A stretch of 64,000 bases of DNA from assembly GCA_033032865.1 (NCBI GenBank), contig JAWHQI010000028.1, positions 10,435,001 through 10,499,000 on the forward strand, given 5' to 3'. Each line of letters begins with the position of its first letter. Positions within the stretch are counted from its first letter, which is position 1. The notes below the pieces were generated by a model. That model made no database searches. It saw only the letters and a list, made by a program, of their open reading frames with translations, and was not told the origin of the DNA. Below are positions 44,457 to 57,190 of this stretch, piece after piece. Both the position numbers and the translations under genes were made by a program. The stretch is from Dactylorhiza incarnata. Lineage: Eukaryota; Streptophyta; Magnoliopsida; Asparagales; Orchidaceae.

Positions 44457-46515
44457 ATAAGAATATGCACAATATCACTAGGAATGTACACGCAACCAAT
44501 AGTTTGGCCTTAAGACCATACATGCTTTTGAACAAGAGTGTATATAATAGTCAACATGGTTTATGTACTTCAGCATGCAGGCCGACAATACATGAAAAAA
44601 TACAAAATTGACTTGGCCTTCGAGGGACAGCTCAGCATTGGTTTTCAGCCCGTTATGTCATGCTCGGCTCGCTAGTACCTGTACCATCCACAAATAAGCA
44701 GTAAGCTAGGGTTAGCTATGAGCTGACCATAAATAGTGTAATGATCCCACCCCAACCATTCTAGCTGACTCTAGGGTGGTGGTACCGCACTCCTGCATGC
44801 AAGCGATACAAGCAGTACACACACACACACACACACACACATACACACACATAAAGTGAAGTTCCAAGCACATTTAATTTGTTTTTATGGGCTTCAAAAT
44901 AAGGAACCTAGATAAGCACAAGATGATTTTGGTTGGTCTACCAGAAGGTTCCTTCAACTGCCTAAGCATGAGACTAACAAACATCGATCACAAAAATTGG
45001 TACGCACAACCACACATTTTCATGCTCTCAAGACATATTTAGGTGAACTCTCGCATGAGTAGTTCCACCAATCCAAGTATTGCAAACTCAGATTCCGTTT
45101 GAACATTTTACTGGTCAAGCGCGTCAGCTCCGACTCAGTCTCTCTCATGCTATAAACTTTTATAAGGCATCACTCAAGCTAAATAACATGTTGTGGGTTT
45201 GGATCAGCAATTGCTCGTTCTTGAAATTACCTTATTTAGTCAAACACAGTGCGGGTATCTCTTTAACTTGGCCCGTTCATCAAAAATACGCTACGCACCT
45301 AATCCACTCGAGAAGATGTATAGGCTTCATGATCGCAACCATGGTAGGAGGTCTAAGTACACTCCACATCCGATATATGGATAAGGTTTACATTTTACCA
45401 TCACAACAATGAGGTTTATACTAAGTACTTCAAGAGCCCTCTTAGTCCTACCTCTCGCAAGGCAAGAATGCATTTCTCAGTGTCTACTCCAACACGCAAA
45501 TCAAGCATCACCAATTTGGACCAGCAGTCACAGATGGGATTCACACAGCATGCTTAAATCCGTAAACCAATCGGTTTTCTAAATGTAGTATATGCCAGGG
45601 ACGGACACAATTGATCTAGTGGAGGTCAAGCCTTCCTTTAATCAGCAGAGGAGATGCTTCCATATGCAAAAAATAGTAACATAAAATAAGACAAACATGT
45701 CCTAAGACCATAGAGAAGTATTATTACCCTTGATTATCGCTTTTGCACCTCCAATCATATGGAAATAACCGCACTGGGCTGCTCTCTATGGATCTAAAAT
45801 CGGCTTGCAAATTGGAGCTCTGAAGCTCTAACATTGGCAATATCAAGATCTCTTTCTTCCTCTTTCTTCTCTGAATTCATCTTTCTTGAGCTTGGAGAGA
45901 GGAAACGACTAGGGCAATACAAGTTACAATCTGATCCTCAGCCGTATAAAATCTTAGGGATAAGTCCTATCCAAAAAGGCATAAGTTCCAAGAAGATATT
46001 ACAACTCTGTGACCATAAAGACAAAACATAATTCCACATGTTTACTATTCATGTTGACTAGAACTCTCGACAACAAAGCTGAGGATTCCAGACGATTCAG
46101 CAGAGAACTCTTATAGTCCATATTGGCTATATCGGCTTGAGGTATCACCGACATGAATACGACGACTAGATGATAATCTCTAATATCATTTTGAGGTCTC
46201 AGCGACAAGACTAAGCCATCAAGATGATCTTCTCTATATCGCCTTGATGTCTCGACAACTAAACTTAAGCCATCAAGATGATATTCTCTATATCGTCTTG
46301 ATGTATCGAAGATGAGACTTAAGCCTTCAAGATGATATTCTCTATATCTGCTTGAGGTCTCGACGATAAGGCTTAAGTTGTCAAGACAATATTGTTTATA
46401 TCGTCTTAATATCTCGACGTTAAACACCCATGTCATCTAGACCTCTAGTCGATATGGCTTGCTTCTTCAAGATGGTTTTGCTGACTTTCTTACCATCGAG
46501 ATATGTGGTCTTACA
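44457..46515 (-). repeat. LTR of Ty3/gypsy element G2 with (CA)n
   Basis: On the minus strand GGAATTTCGGGACAAAAT and the purine tract AAGGGGAGGTGAAT are followed by TGTAAGACCAC at 46515, the layout of a gypsy pol end, polypurine tract and LTR start. The far end is not recognised; A2 begins at 44456. It contains a CA microsatellite (44817-44852) and a 54-bp tandem repeat. No gene is supported. Confidence 0.6.
46190..46436 (-). repeat. 54-bp tandem repeat, about 4 units
   Basis: CATCAAGATGAT followed by ATATCGTCTTGATGTCTCGA recurs from about 46217, 46271, 46325 and 46380. The unit is a multiple of three, so a minus-strand frame stays open and reads an 18-residue repeat (ETSRRYREYHLDGLSLVV and variants). 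Probably not a real protein: it lies inside an LTR. Confidence 0.8.
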
Positions 46516-47322
46516 ATTCACCTCCCCTTAAATAAATTTTGTCCCGAAATTCCAGAGCTAAAAAAGAACAAAAAGATACAAAATTTAAATTGTACCTCAA
46601 TGGAACAACTCGGGGAACTCCTCAAGCATGGTTTGCTCTCGCTCTCATGAAAGCTCCTCTCAACTGCAATTGTCCGAGCGAACCTTGACCATCCTGATCA
46701 TTTTGTTCCACAACTGCTTGACTTTAGTATCTTCGATGCTAATGGGCTTGACTTTCATCATTAGCTCACAATCAACCGGAAACTTATCATCAACTAAGTA
46801 GGCTCTTATAATGCCTTCCTCAACATTGATAGGTGAAATACACTTTGTAAATGCTTAGCTCTTTTGAAAGAGCAAGCCGGTAGGCAGCTTCACCAGCACG
46901 CTCCAAGTTCTCAAAAGGTTAAAGGTATCTAAGATTTAGCTTTTTCAAGCGTTGAATCATCGATACACCCATGAATGGTTTGATCTTCAAGTATAGCCAG
47001 TCACTAACAATAAACTCAATATTTCCGTGCTTTTGTTGTAGTATTTTGCTTGCCTATCCTGAGTAATAAACAATCACTCCTGGATCATTCGAATCGTCGA
47101 ATTTGCATCATCGACATATTCTCACTTAAACAACTTTGTGTCACCCATTTCCGCCCAAGCTAAGGGAGTATGACACTTTCTACCATACATGGCCTTAAAC
47201 GATGCCATTTGAATACTCGCTTGGTAACTATTTTTGCAGTCGAACTCGATCCTATTGAGATGATCATCCCATCTCTTTCCGAAATCTAAGGTGCACATTC
47301 AGAGCATATCCTCCATGGTTTT
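46516..47322 (-). pseudogene. pol: Integrase C-terminal remnant of G2
   Basis: Minus-strand translation gives DFGKRWDDHLNRIEFDCKNS, then MASFKAMYGRKCHTPLAWAE and later RQAKYYNKS, the gypsy integrase end, with multiple stops. It breaks off at 47322 against LTR remnant VIII. Confidence 0.8.
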
Positions 47323-47696
47323 TGTTGGGAACTTTGCCCACAATGTTCCTGATATGAAGAAGTTCTAAAGTCAAAGATAAACACACTTTCTATTTGATGT
47401 TATCTATATTATTGTGTTTCAGGAAAGTTAGTTTAATAAAGTAAAATCACTCATAATCACTCATGAAACCAATACTAGTGCAAGGGATATTTGAAGAATT
47501 TACAAAATTATTCTAAGTCAAATGTAATCTTGATAATGTACACATAGTAATGAAATGTCGGCTTGATAACCTTAAGCTTCAAAAATATCATTTTGAAGAC
47601 ACACAACTAAAGTCAGAATATCATCTTGAAGGATTAGGTGAAGTTCGAGCTCCTATATATTGTCTTGATAATACACAGTTCAAGATGATATCACTT
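47323..47696 (+). repeat. LTR-like remnant VIII, left part
   Basis: Begins TGTTGGGAACTTTGCCC. Contains TATCATCTTGAAG and GTCTTGATAA-type motifs. Interrupted by V1; CACTT at 47692-47696 is the left target duplication. Continues at 52669. Confidence 0.55.
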
Positions 47697-49468
47697 TGTT
47701 GGAACTTAGATTTGATTTAAGTTAGGATCCACCTTTAGTGTTTAAGTTAATATCACAACATATCTTATAACTTAGAATAAATCTCATTAAGAAAGAAGGT
47801 TGAAAAGAAATATATTTAATAGGAAGAAAATAAGAGAAAGAATAAAATTTACATATGTTCTCTGCGTTCGATGAACGGATACCTGCGTTCGACGAATGGC
47901 GCTCTGCGGTCGACGAATGGTATTCATTCTGCGCTCGACGAAATCCAGCTATCTCAGCAGGCGATGAAGATCTCTTATCTCAGCGGTCGATGAATAGACC
48001 CCGTCTCAGCGGTCGACAAAATCCTGCGCTCGACGAACTCAAGTCTGCGTTCGACGAACAGCTCAATTTTCAGCGGTCGACGATCAAGCCAGTCTCTGCG
48101 TTCGACGAACAGTTTCGTTCGACGATCTCAAGTCTGCGTTCGACGAATATTCAGCAGATGTTCAGAACAGTGAATCAAATGATCAGGTCGACGAATCAAA
48201 TGATGAGGTCGACAAACCTGAAGCTCAGCTCGACGAAATATCTTCAGTGTTATATTTCTTATTCTCAGCTCGACTAATATGCTCTTAGACTTTATTAAAG
48301 CAATATTTTATTAATTCTATTTATATATTGCTATATATATTGCTGCCTTTATAAATCTGACATTACAGCTGTTGAAGCATTTAATGCTATAGTCGTTGGC
48401 AGCAAAACAATAAATGTTGTAGCCGTTGCAGCAAGCTAAAGAAGGACATTTGTCTGCTCGAGGATCTGGGAAATAAAAGAAATATTATTTCTTTCATCTT
48501 CCGTCAGCAAGGATTCAAAACAGCCCAGGAAAGAGGACAACTTCTTTACACGACAACAGGAGACAACTCATCAATATAGCAGCACAGAAAAAGAGAAAGA
48601 AGAAGGTTGTCGAGAGAGAAATATATAGAAGAAGATCCACAGCAAATTATATATCACCATAGATATAACATCAATATATATTATATTGCTGTACAGATTT
48701 ATATAGACAGAACATATACAGAACATAATATATTTGTTGTATAGGAAAAAGAAGAAGAAGAGAAACAGAGGAGGAAAAAGAAGAAGACGATCAAGATATA
48801 TTATATCTTCTTTTTGCCTAACTCTTCTCTTGCAGATCATATATATCATGAGACACCAATCACCATTATTTGCTCAGGATCAAAACTGCAAGAAGTAGAA
48901 AAGAGTATTTGCAATCTAGAGAAGGAGCTCCATCCACAAGCTGTCATCAAACTAAATCAGACAGGTGGAGCTCTCTTCAACATCTTCATCAAGTGTCTTC
49001 TCAGCAAAGAGAAGAACAACATAACATTTTCTATTTTCTTTATTTCTCCCATCTTGTAAAGGGTTAAAACTCCCTTCAAAAGTTTACTCCCTAAGACAGG
49101 CCACCTTAACAAAAACCTGCATCTTGGTTTTGAGCACCTGATCAAAAGCTCTATGGTGTGTGGACACCTTATCAAAATCACCTTAGTGTGAGGGCACCTG
49201 ATCAACAACCTCCTAGTGGATTCCTACCAGTGGGTAGAAGAGTAGATGTACCCAGGTTGAGGGGAACTACTATATATTTTGTGTCATCTGGTTTGCTTGT
49301 TGGTTTGCTTGTTTGTGTTGTTTTATTTCTTTATTTGCTGTGCTGTATTTATTATGCATTCTTACTGTTTGTTTTAATTACTCATACAGCACACCTATAT
49401 ATATATCATTATATTGAAGTAAAACTTAAACAAGACCTTTAATATATTAAGAACAAACTCTCCTTTCA
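47697..49468 (+). repeat. 5' LTR of V1 (1772 bp)
   Basis: TGTTGGAACTTAG to CTCCTTTCA. Motif array at 47860-48240 (TTCGACGAA and GGTCGACGAA, many copies), hairpins such as GAGC-12 nt-GCTC at 49132-49151, the CTACCAGTGGGTAGAAGAG block, then ACTATATATTTTG. Confidence 0.95.
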
Positions 49469-49469
49469 A

Positions 49470-49553
49470 TTGGTATCAGAGGGTTTTGATATTATTATTT
49501 CAAGTTCTTGCAACTGATACTCAATTGAACTCACTTTCAATTGGTATCAGAGG
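49470..49553 (+). promoter_or_regulatory. Duplicated primer-binding site of V1
   Basis: TTGGTATCAGAGG occurs at 49470-49482, directly after the LTR, and again at 49541-49553. Both are preceded by CTTTCAA. The same doubling is seen in B1 and V2. Confidence 0.85.
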
Positions 49554-49633
49554 AAGTTGATTTATCACACAGGCTAACACCTGAAATCACAATCATCACT
49601 TAGTTCTTATTTTTTTTAAAAGGGTTTTTCTAA

Positions 49634-50431
49634 ATGGCACAAGCAGATTTTCTATTTTCAGATCAACCTACTTGTAATTTGGATTGAATTATTTTATGGC
49701 AAGCTAGAATTAAGTTATATATGAATGCCATAGATGAAAATATTTACAAATCTATTTTGACGGGACTTTCATCTTCACTCCCTTCATCAGATGATGAAGA
49801 AATGCTGAAAAGTGCTGATGTCATGGCCATGAACATATTGGCTCAATCAATGTCAAAAGACATTCTTCTTAAAGTGTCTGACTACACTTCAGCAAGGGGC
49901 ATTTGGAACTCCCTCTCAAGGATGGTAATTGAATCCATTTCTACTTCTTCCACTAACTGTTTGTTTGATGCAGAACCATCATTCAGTCTAACTGAAGAAG
50001 AAGAAGAAGAACAAAAAGCCAAAGATTTCTGCATGATGGCCATATATGGCTCATATCACATATCAGATGCAGAATCTGAAGCAGAAATAGTAATTAAGGT
50101 AGTAAAGGTAACTTCAAACTTTATTTCTACCTTTGATCCTTCGAAATTTGTTCTCAAATCACCATGTATAGAATTAACAAAATCTTAAAATAGAATCAGA
50201 AAAGAGCTAATAATAAACAAATTAATTTATGATAAAGTTAAAGAAAATTTAAAATCATCAGAAGAACAAATTATCTCTTTAGAAAATGAGATAATTAAAG
50301 CAAAAGAAAAAGAAAATTTTTATGATCAGCAACATCAAAGAAAATTTTCAAATTTATACTTTAATGAAATAAAAAGGCCAACATATCTATCTATAAGGCA
50401 ATTTTGTTTTAACTGTTTAATGTTTTTTACT
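49634..50431 (+). pseudogene. Gag-like frame of V1
   Basis: ATG 49634 (MAQADFLFSDQPTCNLD), TGA at 49685-49687, then open from about 49721 (MNAIDENIYKSILTG). UBN2-like MAMNILAQSMSKDILLKV and RGIWNSLSRMV are followed by the family-specific AKDFCMMAIYGSYHIS. After a TAA at 50186-50188 the same frame continues as a lysine/glutamate coiled coil. No knuckle and no pol. Confidence 0.85.
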
Positions 50432-50889
50432 TAATTTGTAATTAAATTAAATAGCAGTTAAATGATTTTTTTGAATTTCTATATATCTCAAAAACAAAGT
50501 CAGATGGACTTCACATTCTTCCATATTTTCTCCTAAAATCAAGTTGAGCATTCTACTCAGATTGCATAGATCAGAAATGATCAAAGCACTAAGTGTGAGT
50601 CTCTTCTGATTAAGGGGATTCTATAGAAAGAAGTTATTAGGCAATGTCTTTTTGATTTTAAAATTCCTTAGAATCTAATTTCAGCTAGCAATTCATTTTA
50701 TTAAATTCCTATTTAAATCAAAATCTAGGAAATCTGAAATTGCTTAGTTTTAAAAAGAAATTTAGAAATAATCTCTGTCCCTTAAGCTTCAAAGACTTTT
50801 TATGCTTAGGAATCCTTAACCAAATAGGGGGAGATTGTTAGAACCTAGTCTTAATTTGGATTAGGATCCCAACTCAAATAAGGGGAGAT
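50432..50889 (+). other. 3' non-coding part of V1 with two polypurine tracts
   Basis: No coding. AATAGGGGGAGATTGTTAGAACC (about 50824-50846) is followed by an LTR-head-like spacer and then a second tract AATAAGGGGAGAT that abuts the LTR at 50890. V2 has the same doubling. Confidence 0.8.
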
Positions 50890-52663
50890 TGTTCGAACCT
50901 TAGTTTTGATTTGAGTTAGGATCCACCTTTAGTGTCTAAGTTTATATCACAACATATCTTATAACTTAGATTAAATCTCATTAAGAAAGAAGGCTGCAAA
51001 GAAATATATTTAATAGGCAGAAAATAAGAGAAAGAATAAAATTTACATATGTTCTCTGCGTTCTACGAACGACTACCTGCGTTCGATGAACGGCCCTCTG
51101 TGGTCGACAAATGGTATTCATTCTGCGCTCGACGAAATCCAACTATCTCAGCTGTCAACAAAGATCTCTTATCTCAGCAGTCAACGAACAGACCCCGTCT
51201 CAGCGGTCGACGAAATCCTGCGTTCGAAGAACTCAAGTCTGCGTTCGTTGAACAGCTCCATATTCAGCGGTCGACGATCCAGCCAGTCTCTGCGTTCGAC
51301 GAACAGTTCCGTTCGACGATCTCAAGTCTGCGTTCGACGAATATATAGCAAATGTTCAGAACAGTGAATCAAATGATCAGGTCGACGAATCAAATAATGA
51401 GGTCGACGAACCTGAAGCTCAGCTCGACGAAATATCTTCAGTATTATATTTCTTATTCTCAGCTCGGCCAATATGTTGTCAGACTTTATTAAAGCAATAT
51501 TTTATTAATTCTATTTATATATTGCTATATATATTGCTGCCTTTATAAATCTGACATTACAGCTGTTGAAGCATTTAATGCTATAGCCGTTGGCAGCAAA
51601 GCAATAAATGTTGTAGCCGTTGCAGCAAGCTAAAGAAGGACATTTGTCTGCTCGAGGATCTGGGAAATAAAAGAAATTTAATTTCTTTCCTCTTCCGTCA
51701 GCAAGGATTCAAAATAGCCCAGGAAAGAGGACAACTTCTTTACACGACAGCAGGAGACAACTCGTCAATATAACGGCACAGAAAAAAGAGAAAGAAGAAG
51801 GCTGTCGAGAGAGAAATATATAGAAGAAGATCTACAGCAGATTATATATCTCCATAGATATAACATCAATATATATTATATTGCTGTATAGATTTATATA
51901 GACAGAACATATACATAACATAATATATTTGTTGTACAGGAAAAAGAAGAAGAAGAGAAACAGGGGAGCAAAAACAAGAAGCCGATCAAGATATATTATA
52001 TCTTCTTTTTGCCTAACTCTTCTCTTGCAGATCATATATATCCTGAGACACTAATCACCATTATTTGCTCAGGATCAAAACTGCAAGAAGTAGAAAAGAG
52101 TATTTGCAATCTAGAGAAGGAGCTCCATCCACAAACTGTCATCAAACTAAATCAGATAGGGGGAGCTCTCTTCAACATCTTCATCAAGTGTCTTCTCAGC
52201 AAAGAGAAGAACAACATAACATTTTCTATTTTCTTTATATCTCCCATCTTGTAAAGGGTTAAAACTCCCTTCAAAAGTTTACTCCTGGTGATAGGCCACC
52301 TTAGCAAAAACCTGCATCTTGGTTTTGAGCACCTGATCAAAAGCTCTATGGTGTGTGGACACCTTATCAAAATCACCTTGGTGTGAGGGCACCTGATCAA
52401 CAACCTCTTAGTGGATTCCTACCAGTGGGTAGAAGAGTAGATGTACCCAGGTTGAGGGGAACTACTATATATTTTGTGTCATCTGGTTTGCTTGTTGGTT
52501 TGCTTGTTTGTGTTGTTTTATTTCTTTATTTGTTGTGCTGTGTTTATTATGCATTCTTACTGTTTGTTTTAATTACTCATACAACACACATATATATATA
52601 TCATTATTTTGAAGTAAAACTTAAACAAGACCTTTAATATATTAAGAACTAACTCTTCGTTCA
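50890..52663 (+). repeat. 3' LTR of V1
   Basis: TGTTCGAACCTTAG to CTTCGTTCA. Collinear with the 5' LTR including the motif array (51050-51440), with scattered substitutions. Followed by CACTT. Confidence 0.95.
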
Positions 52664-52668
52664 CACTT

Positions 52669-53797
52669 TGAGAGAGATCTATTATTCAAATATCATCTTG
52701 AAGAAGATCAACAAGATGGTTATCATCTTGACAGTGATGAAGTATATACACATCATGTTGATATATAAAAGTCTTCATAGAGAAGGTCTCACATTAAGTA
52801 AAGATCGCAGAGATAAAGGAATATTTTTTGGAAGACCTTCATTGAATATGAAATAACACTAAGTCAATTATCGTCGAGAACACATAAATTGTCGTCGAGA
52901 AGCCTACACAATAATTCAGAAGCATGTTGAGTTGAGAATGATAGATTCCATATCGTCTAGATATGGCTCCTATGTTGCCAAAACAAAAGCTCAGATCTAA
53001 TGTCTAAGTCTTATCTACATGACAAGTTGAAATATCATCTTGATAATCTTAATAATCGGCTTGAAGACCGTGGTCGTATTGAATTCATATATCCTCATGA
53101 AGACCACAAGTATCATCGAGATGAGGTTTTCTCGGCTTGATGGCTTTACATCTTAATATAAGTTATCTCAAAGTATGAAAGGGTTAGTATCGGCTTGAAG
53201 ACTCAAATGTCGTCGAGAAGAGAGGAAATATCATTCAGACAATGCAAATATCATTGAGACAGTTCAAGTTACGGAAAGTCAAAGATTATCGACGTCGATT
53301 GCACCAATCAGATCATACCTTTAAGGAAAAGTATATCTGACGTAAAGTGTTCTTAGTTTTGACCGTTAAGGGTTGAATCTCACATAAATACTGATAAGTT
53401 ATGAGATGAAAACCCTAATCTTAATCGTAAGAATCAAAGATCTTCTGTTCATTTAAAGTGCAGGTTGTAATAGAACAGTGTTTCCTTCAAAAAATCAAAA
53501 GGTTGCCGACAAGATATTCAATGTCTAGAAATAAGAAGCTAAAGGATATTTATTCATGAAACATCTAGTTCTCCTAGCTTGCTCATGGTTCTTCATCCTC
53601 AATCATTTCAGAGCAAGAAAGTTCTCAGATCTTAAGGTCAGTCTGATCCAGGTTTTCAAAACTAAGATCCAATCAAAATCTTGGCTAAACTAGTGAAGTT
53701 TATCTGCTTAGAAGCCTAAGAAGACTTAATTCCTACAAGAAACGTTTTCTTAAGTCTATTTGAATTGATATAAACAAAAAAAAATTTCTACTGTAGG
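52669..53797 (+). repeat. LTR-like remnant VIII, right part
   Basis: Continues after V1. Repeated TATCATCTTGAAG, TCGGCTTGAAGAC and GTCGTCGAGAAG motifs (52690-53240). No coding frame. Its end is not defined; sequence after about 53797 is unassigned until the gypsy element at 53925. Confidence 0.5.
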
Positions 53798-53924
53798 ATC
53801 TCTTTGAGATCTGAGTATAGGGTTTTGTGTGAGCCTGAGGTAGGTTTCAAGGTTGAATCAGAGTGGAAGGAGTTGTGTAATCTGAGTTGTAGGATCAAGT
53901 GTTTGGGATCTGAGGTAAGGAACT

Positions 53925-55212
53925 TATTATTGATCATCCCAAAGGAGCCAACACTTATGAATTTAAATTCAATGGCAAAACCATTACCTTGAGGCCGACC
54001 ATCCCGAAGGAGCCAGTAGTTTTGGCTAAGGACACCACTATCCCAGTAGAGAGGAAGACGTTGAGTCTAGTTGGTAGGAAAGAGTTTGTGATGGATCCAT
54101 TTCTTGATGGTATGATGTACGCTCTCGTCCTTACGAGTGCAAAGACTGATTCGGGAGTGTTGGATGACTTACCTAGAGAGCTACGGGTGTTGTTGGAAGA
54201 ATACAAGGACGTTTACCCGGATGAGCTGCCCTCGACTTTACCACTGCTTAGGAATATTAAGCACGCGATCGACCTTATCCCCGGTTTGTCCCTACCCAAC
54301 CAGCCCCATTATCGACTTCATCCCGCTGCCCATAAGGAGTTATAGATCCAGATTGAGGACCTATTGAAGAAGGGGTTCATTCAGACTAGTTTGAGTCTAT
54401 GTGCTGTTCCAGCCCTGCTTGCCCCCAAGAAGGATGGAACATGGCCGATGTGTGTCGATATCCGTGATATCAACAAGATTACTATCAAGTATAGGTTTCC
54501 TATCCCACGTTTAGATGACCTCTTAGATGTCTTATCTGGCTCCACTATCTTTTCGAAGTTAGACTTACGGAGTGGCTATCACCAGATTTGGATCCGTGAG
54601 GGAGATGAGTGGAAGACTGCGTTTAAGTCCAAGGATGGGCTATATGAGTGGCTTGTGATGCCCTTTGGGTTATCCAATGCCCCTAGCACCTTCTCCCGGA
54701 TGATGACTCATGTCTTCCAGCCTTATATAGGGAAATTTGTGGTAGTTTATTTCGATGACATCTTAGTCTATAGCTCCTCCACTGCTGAGCACATCTCCCA
54801 CATGAGAGTGATTCTTTCCACCTTGAGGAAGGAAATGTTATTCCTAAACCTTAAGAAGTGTACTTTCTATGTCCCTTAGGTAGAGTTCATGGGTTATATA
54901 GTCGGGTCTGAGGGTATACGAGTTGACCCCGGAAAGGTTCAAGTGATAAGGGACTGGCCCAAACTGACTAGTCTACGAGAGGTGCGTAGTTTCCATGGAT
55001 TAGCTACCTTCTATCTCCGTTTCAAACGAGACTTTAGTAGCATTATTGCACCCATTACTGATTGCATGAAGAAGGGCGAGTTCACCTGGACGAAGTCCGC
55101 CACCCATGCTTTTCAACGCATTAAGGAGCTTATGACAGAGGCACCTATTTTACGTCTACTGACTTTGCCAAAGTCTTTGAGCTTACTTGTGATGCTTCTG
55201 GTGCGGGAATAG
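53925..55212 (+). pseudogene. pol: Reverse transcriptase of G3
   Basis: A linker (LPRELRVLLEEYKDVYPDEL) and a stop at 54343-54345 precede [56 protein letters not shown] and [12 protein letters not shown] (catalytic FDD). A TAG lies at 54877-54879, then [21 protein letters not shown] frame change near 55155 leads into RNase H. Confidence 0.9.
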
Positions 55213-55448
55213 GAGGTGTCTTAAGTCAGGAGGGCGACCCGGTCAGTTATTTTAGTGAGAAGTTAGCGTGCGCCAAGATAAAATATTCAAATTATGATCG
55301 GGAGTTCTATGCGGTTGTTAGGTGCTTGCATCACTGGAGGCACTATCTCCTCTCCAAAGAATATGTGATCCTCTCCGATCATGATGCGTTGTGATTCATA
55401 AACGGTCAGCACAAAATCAGCCCGCGTCACGCTAAGTGGGTAGCCTTC
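55213..55448 (+). pseudogene. pol: RNase H of G3
   Basis: In the shifted frame: [50 protein letters not shown], then TGA near 55392. The catalytic Asp positions of this stretch are present. Broken by stop and frameshift only. Confidence 0.85.
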
Positions 55449-57190
55449 TTGCAAGGATACACATTTAATCTTAAGCACCTTAAAGGTTCCAAAAACCGAG
55501 TTGCCGATGCACTTTGTCGCCTCACCCTATTGCTATCCACCATGCAAGTCCACGATGTAGGGTTCGAGCGCATTAAGGATGAGTACGCCACGTGCCCAGA
55601 TTTCCAAGATGTGTATTTATCCGCCCAGGACAGCTCTCCCACGACTATTTTGGCCTTTACTCTTAGGGAAGGTTATCCCTTTAAGCACGGGAAGCTATGT
55701 ATTCCGCGGTCCTCTCTACGACTCCACATTATTTGGGAGTTACATAGCGGAGGCTTAGGTGGACACTTTGGGCGGGATAAGACCATTACTCTCATTGAGG
55801 AGAAATTTTATTGGCCTAAACTTAAGGTGATGGTTGGGAGGGTAGTGAGTAGTTGCTGTACATGTCAAGTCTCGAAAGGCACAAAATCTAATGTTGGGTT
55901 ATACACCCCTCTACCAATTCCTTCCATACCGTGGGAAGACGTGAGCATGGATTTCGTATTAGGACTTCCCCCCACCCTTCGACGTTACGATTCTATCTTC
56001 GTAGTTGTGGACAGGTTTTCCAAAATGGCAAACTTTATTCCGTGTAGTAAGACCAACGACGCATCTCATGTAGCGAAATTATATTTTAAAGAGGTCGTTA
56101 GCCAATGTGGAGTGCCGAAGACAATTGTCTTCGATAAGGATGTGAAATTTACTAGCTACTTTTGGAAGACCTTAAGGATCTTAATGGGGACGAAATTGTT
56201 ATTCTTCGCTGCTTATCATCCGCAAACTGATGGGCAGACAAAAGTGGTCAATCGGAGTTTGGGGAATCTTCTTCGGTGTCTTGTGAGCGATCACAAGGGC
56301 ACATGGGATCTTCCTATTCCCCATTCCCAATTGGCGTATAATAACTCTAAGAATAGGTCCACGGGTATGTCCCCTAATGAGATTGTTCAAGGGTATAAGG
56401 CTCCTGTGCCCCTTGACTTGGTTCCATTACCACCTACATATAAAGCAAGTCAATTTGCACAATCCATCGCCCAACATATTCATGATTTGCATGCACATAT
56501 CCGAGCAACCTTGACCTCACAATACGAATCCTATCAAACACATGCTAATCAACACAGGAGAGCATCACACTTTAAAGTCGGCAATCAAGTCTTAGTCTGC
56601 CTAGTTCCTGAGCGAATGTCAACTGGCACCGTTAAAAAGTTAGCGCCAAAGAGAGCCGGCCCTTTCCGGATAATAAAGAAACTAGGTGATAACGCTTTTA
56701 TTTTAGATTTGCCTGCTGATTAGGGTGTTTCACCCATTTTTAATGTCTCGAATTTAACGATGTTTGTTTCGCCTCCACAAGAGTTAATTTTTTTGTCGTC
56801 TCCTCCTTCCACTTAAATTTCAAAGGGGTTGGGGAGTGGTAGTACGGATGATCTCTCTCCTATGGTTTCCACGGGTTTAGCGCCGGATGGTAAGTTGCAT
56901 TCTCTTCCTACTGCTGACATGTTTCCAAGGTTTCCCAAAACCTTTCTTATACCTGACAGGATACTTGACGCTGAGCCACTTACTACCGACGATGGTGCTA
57001 CTCGCCGCTTTCTCATCCGTTGGTGAGATCGGCCCCCTTCTGACGACTCATGGGTAATCGAGTCGGAGCTTCAACGTTTGGATGCTGCCCTTCTCCACCG
57101 CTATCTCCTGGAACACGCATCGGTGATACGTGAAGTTGAGCGGGGGAGTATTGATGCTGCGACATCTACACCACTAGAGGATGATAGACC
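55449..57190 (+). pseudogene. pol: Integrase and chromodomain-like end of G3
   Basis: Open from 55449 to 56723. RNase H tail (LKHLKGSKNRVADAL), zinc region (HSGGLGGHFGRDKT, CCTCQVSKG), MDFVLGLPP with catalytic Asp, and FDKDVKFTSYFWK. At the third catalytic position QTKVVNRSLG has Lys where gypsy integrases have Glu (QTEVVNR), so the enzyme should be dead. The C-terminal region (LAPKRAGPFRIIKKLGDNAF) is followed by a stop and a chromodomain-like stretch: ILDAEPLTTDDGATRRFLIRW, TGA at 57024, DRPPSDDSWVIESELQRLD. The frame then ends near 57208. Confidence 0.88.

Larger units (their letters stand above)
47697..52663 (+). mobile_element. V1, complete gag-only non-autonomous LTR retrotransposon
   Basis: 5' LTR 47697-49468, internal region 49469-50889 (1421 bp), 3' LTR 50890-52663. 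Perfect target duplication CACTT (47692-47696 and 52664-52668). The only coding trace is a short gag-like frame. The layout matches the class described as terminal-repeat retrotransposons with a gag domain. It must use protease, integrase and reverse transcriptase from another element. Confidence 0.95.

Noticed and set aside
45999..46436. 145-codon minus-strand open frame with an 18-residue repeat
   Set aside because: It is produced by a 54-bp DNA tandem repeat inside an LTR. The repeat length keeps any frame open, and there is no recognisable domain or start context.
47855..48277. Open frame of about 140 codons rich in repeated SAFDE/STN segments
   Set aside because: It is the translated motif array of the V1 LTR. 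The same array is non-coding in the other family copies.
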